Shown here one piece after another: positions 13,908 to 14,175 of a stretch of DNA of 14,175 nt. The notes below the pieces were generated by a model, which saw only the letters and a list, made by a program, of their open reading frames with translations, was not told the DNA's origin and searched no databases. How positions within the stretch are numbered: position 1 is the first letter of the stretch; each line of letters opens with the position of its first letter. The position numbers and the translations under genes are program-made. Origin of the DNA: Verrucomicrobiota bacterium (GTDB lineage: Bacteria > Verrucomicrobiota > Verrucomicrobiia > Limisphaerales > UBA9464). Location of the stretch: the NCBI GenBank assembly GCA_025354845.1, contig JANXMD010000559.1:1-14175 (forward strand). The letters are read 5' to 3'.

Positions 13908-14175
13908 ATGCGTGACAAGAAAACCTGGGATGAGCTCCTCGAACGGACCCTGACGATTCTCGTTCCGGGCTTGGTGGTGCTGAACGCGCTGCTTTTCGGC
14001 GGCGTCCAGAATCCGGAGTTCTCCGCCCTGGCCGCGTTTGGCTGTGTGCTTTGGGCGGCGCGATTCTGGTTGAACCGCTCGCATCGCCTCCTGTTCCACC
14101 CGGTCGTTTTGCCGCTTCTGGCCTTCCTCGCGTACGCGGCGTACCGCACCCAGCAGGTGGACGTCACCTACCCAG
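13908..14175 (+). CDS. Membrane protein, N-terminal part, probable O-antigen ligase family (3' end outside window)
   Basis: Eighty-nine codons are visible. The charged N-terminus MRDKKTWDELLER is followed by hydrophobic segments at about 14-32 (LTILVPGLVVLNALLFGGV), 38-53 and 65-80, with RFWLNRSHR between the second and third. This is the start of a polytopic inner-membrane protein. The closing YRTQQVDVTYP resembles the loop after the third helix in O-antigen ligase/polymerase (Wzy_C-type) proteins of Verrucomicrobiota, which join or polymerise surface glycans. The catalytic periplasmic loop lies beyond the window, so this is a family guess. The gene is divergent from purL. Confidence 0.5.
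   Translation, partial: MRDKKTWDELLERTLTILVPGLVVLNALLFGGVQNPEFSALAAFGCVLWAARFWLNRSHRLLFHPVVLPLLAFLAYAAYRTQQVDVTYP

Noticed and set aside
13742..14167. N-terminal extension of purL by about 142 residues
   Set aside because: The extension overlaps the divergent membrane gene and the promoter region. The family N-terminus begins at 13741.
1..14175. CRISPR arrays, tRNA or rRNA genes, insertion sequences
   Set aside because: I saw no regularly spaced repeats, no cloverleaf-like sequence, no rRNA stretch and no transposase gene. The short repeats present are not array-like.

Overview
The window is a high-GC bacterial chromosome segment. Its housekeeping genes are in mixed orientation, with short intergenic gaps. 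The content and style fit a Verrucomicrobiota genome, most likely of the Pedosphaera/Limisphaera type. The pointers are a Tat-exported Gfo/Idh/MocA lipoprotein, heptad repeats of the CTCTGCG type and a palindrome-rich dispersed element between genes. This taxonomic call is inference from gene style and repeat vocabulary, not from a marker-gene comparison.

Layout. 1-2889 (+): the 3' end of a prephenate dehydratase gene (pheA), pdxA, then a soluble sensor kinase with a cyclic-nucleotide-binding-like N-terminus. 2890-4500 (+): a regulatory gap with a perfect palindrome and a promoter, a Tat lipoprotein oxidoreductase, and an intrinsic terminator. 4518-6172 (+): an ApbE-type flavin transferase and an unrecognised single-pass membrane protein. 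6191-6650 (-): two small overlapping genes that look like an antitoxin/toxin pair with their own near-leaderless promoter. 6805-8412 (-): serA. 8529-10837 (+): a MgtC/SapB membrane protein, then the condensin partners scpA and scpB. 10838-11413: non-coding DNA with a cluster of hairpins, a possible remnant of a beta-barrel gene and a short dispersed repeat. 11414-13741 (-): purL, whose leader looks like an attenuator. 13908 to the end (+): the start of a membrane protein resembling O-antigen ligases.

Function. Most genes are core metabolism: phenylalanine, pyridoxal phosphate, serine and purine synthesis. ScpA/ScpB serve chromosome condensation. PdxA and SerA both touch serine/PLP metabolism but are not in one operon here.

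Regulation. Several promoters share one syntax: a -35 box near TTGACC, a 16-18 bp spacer and a GC-rich -10 box of TAnnnT form. Those of serA and of the small two-gene module have identical boxes and spacer length (TTGACC, 17 bp, TAGCGT) and sit so close to the ATG that the messages should be almost leaderless. The least described items are the two-gene module at 6191-6650, the purL leader, and the matching 36-bp repeats just after the serA and purL stop codons.
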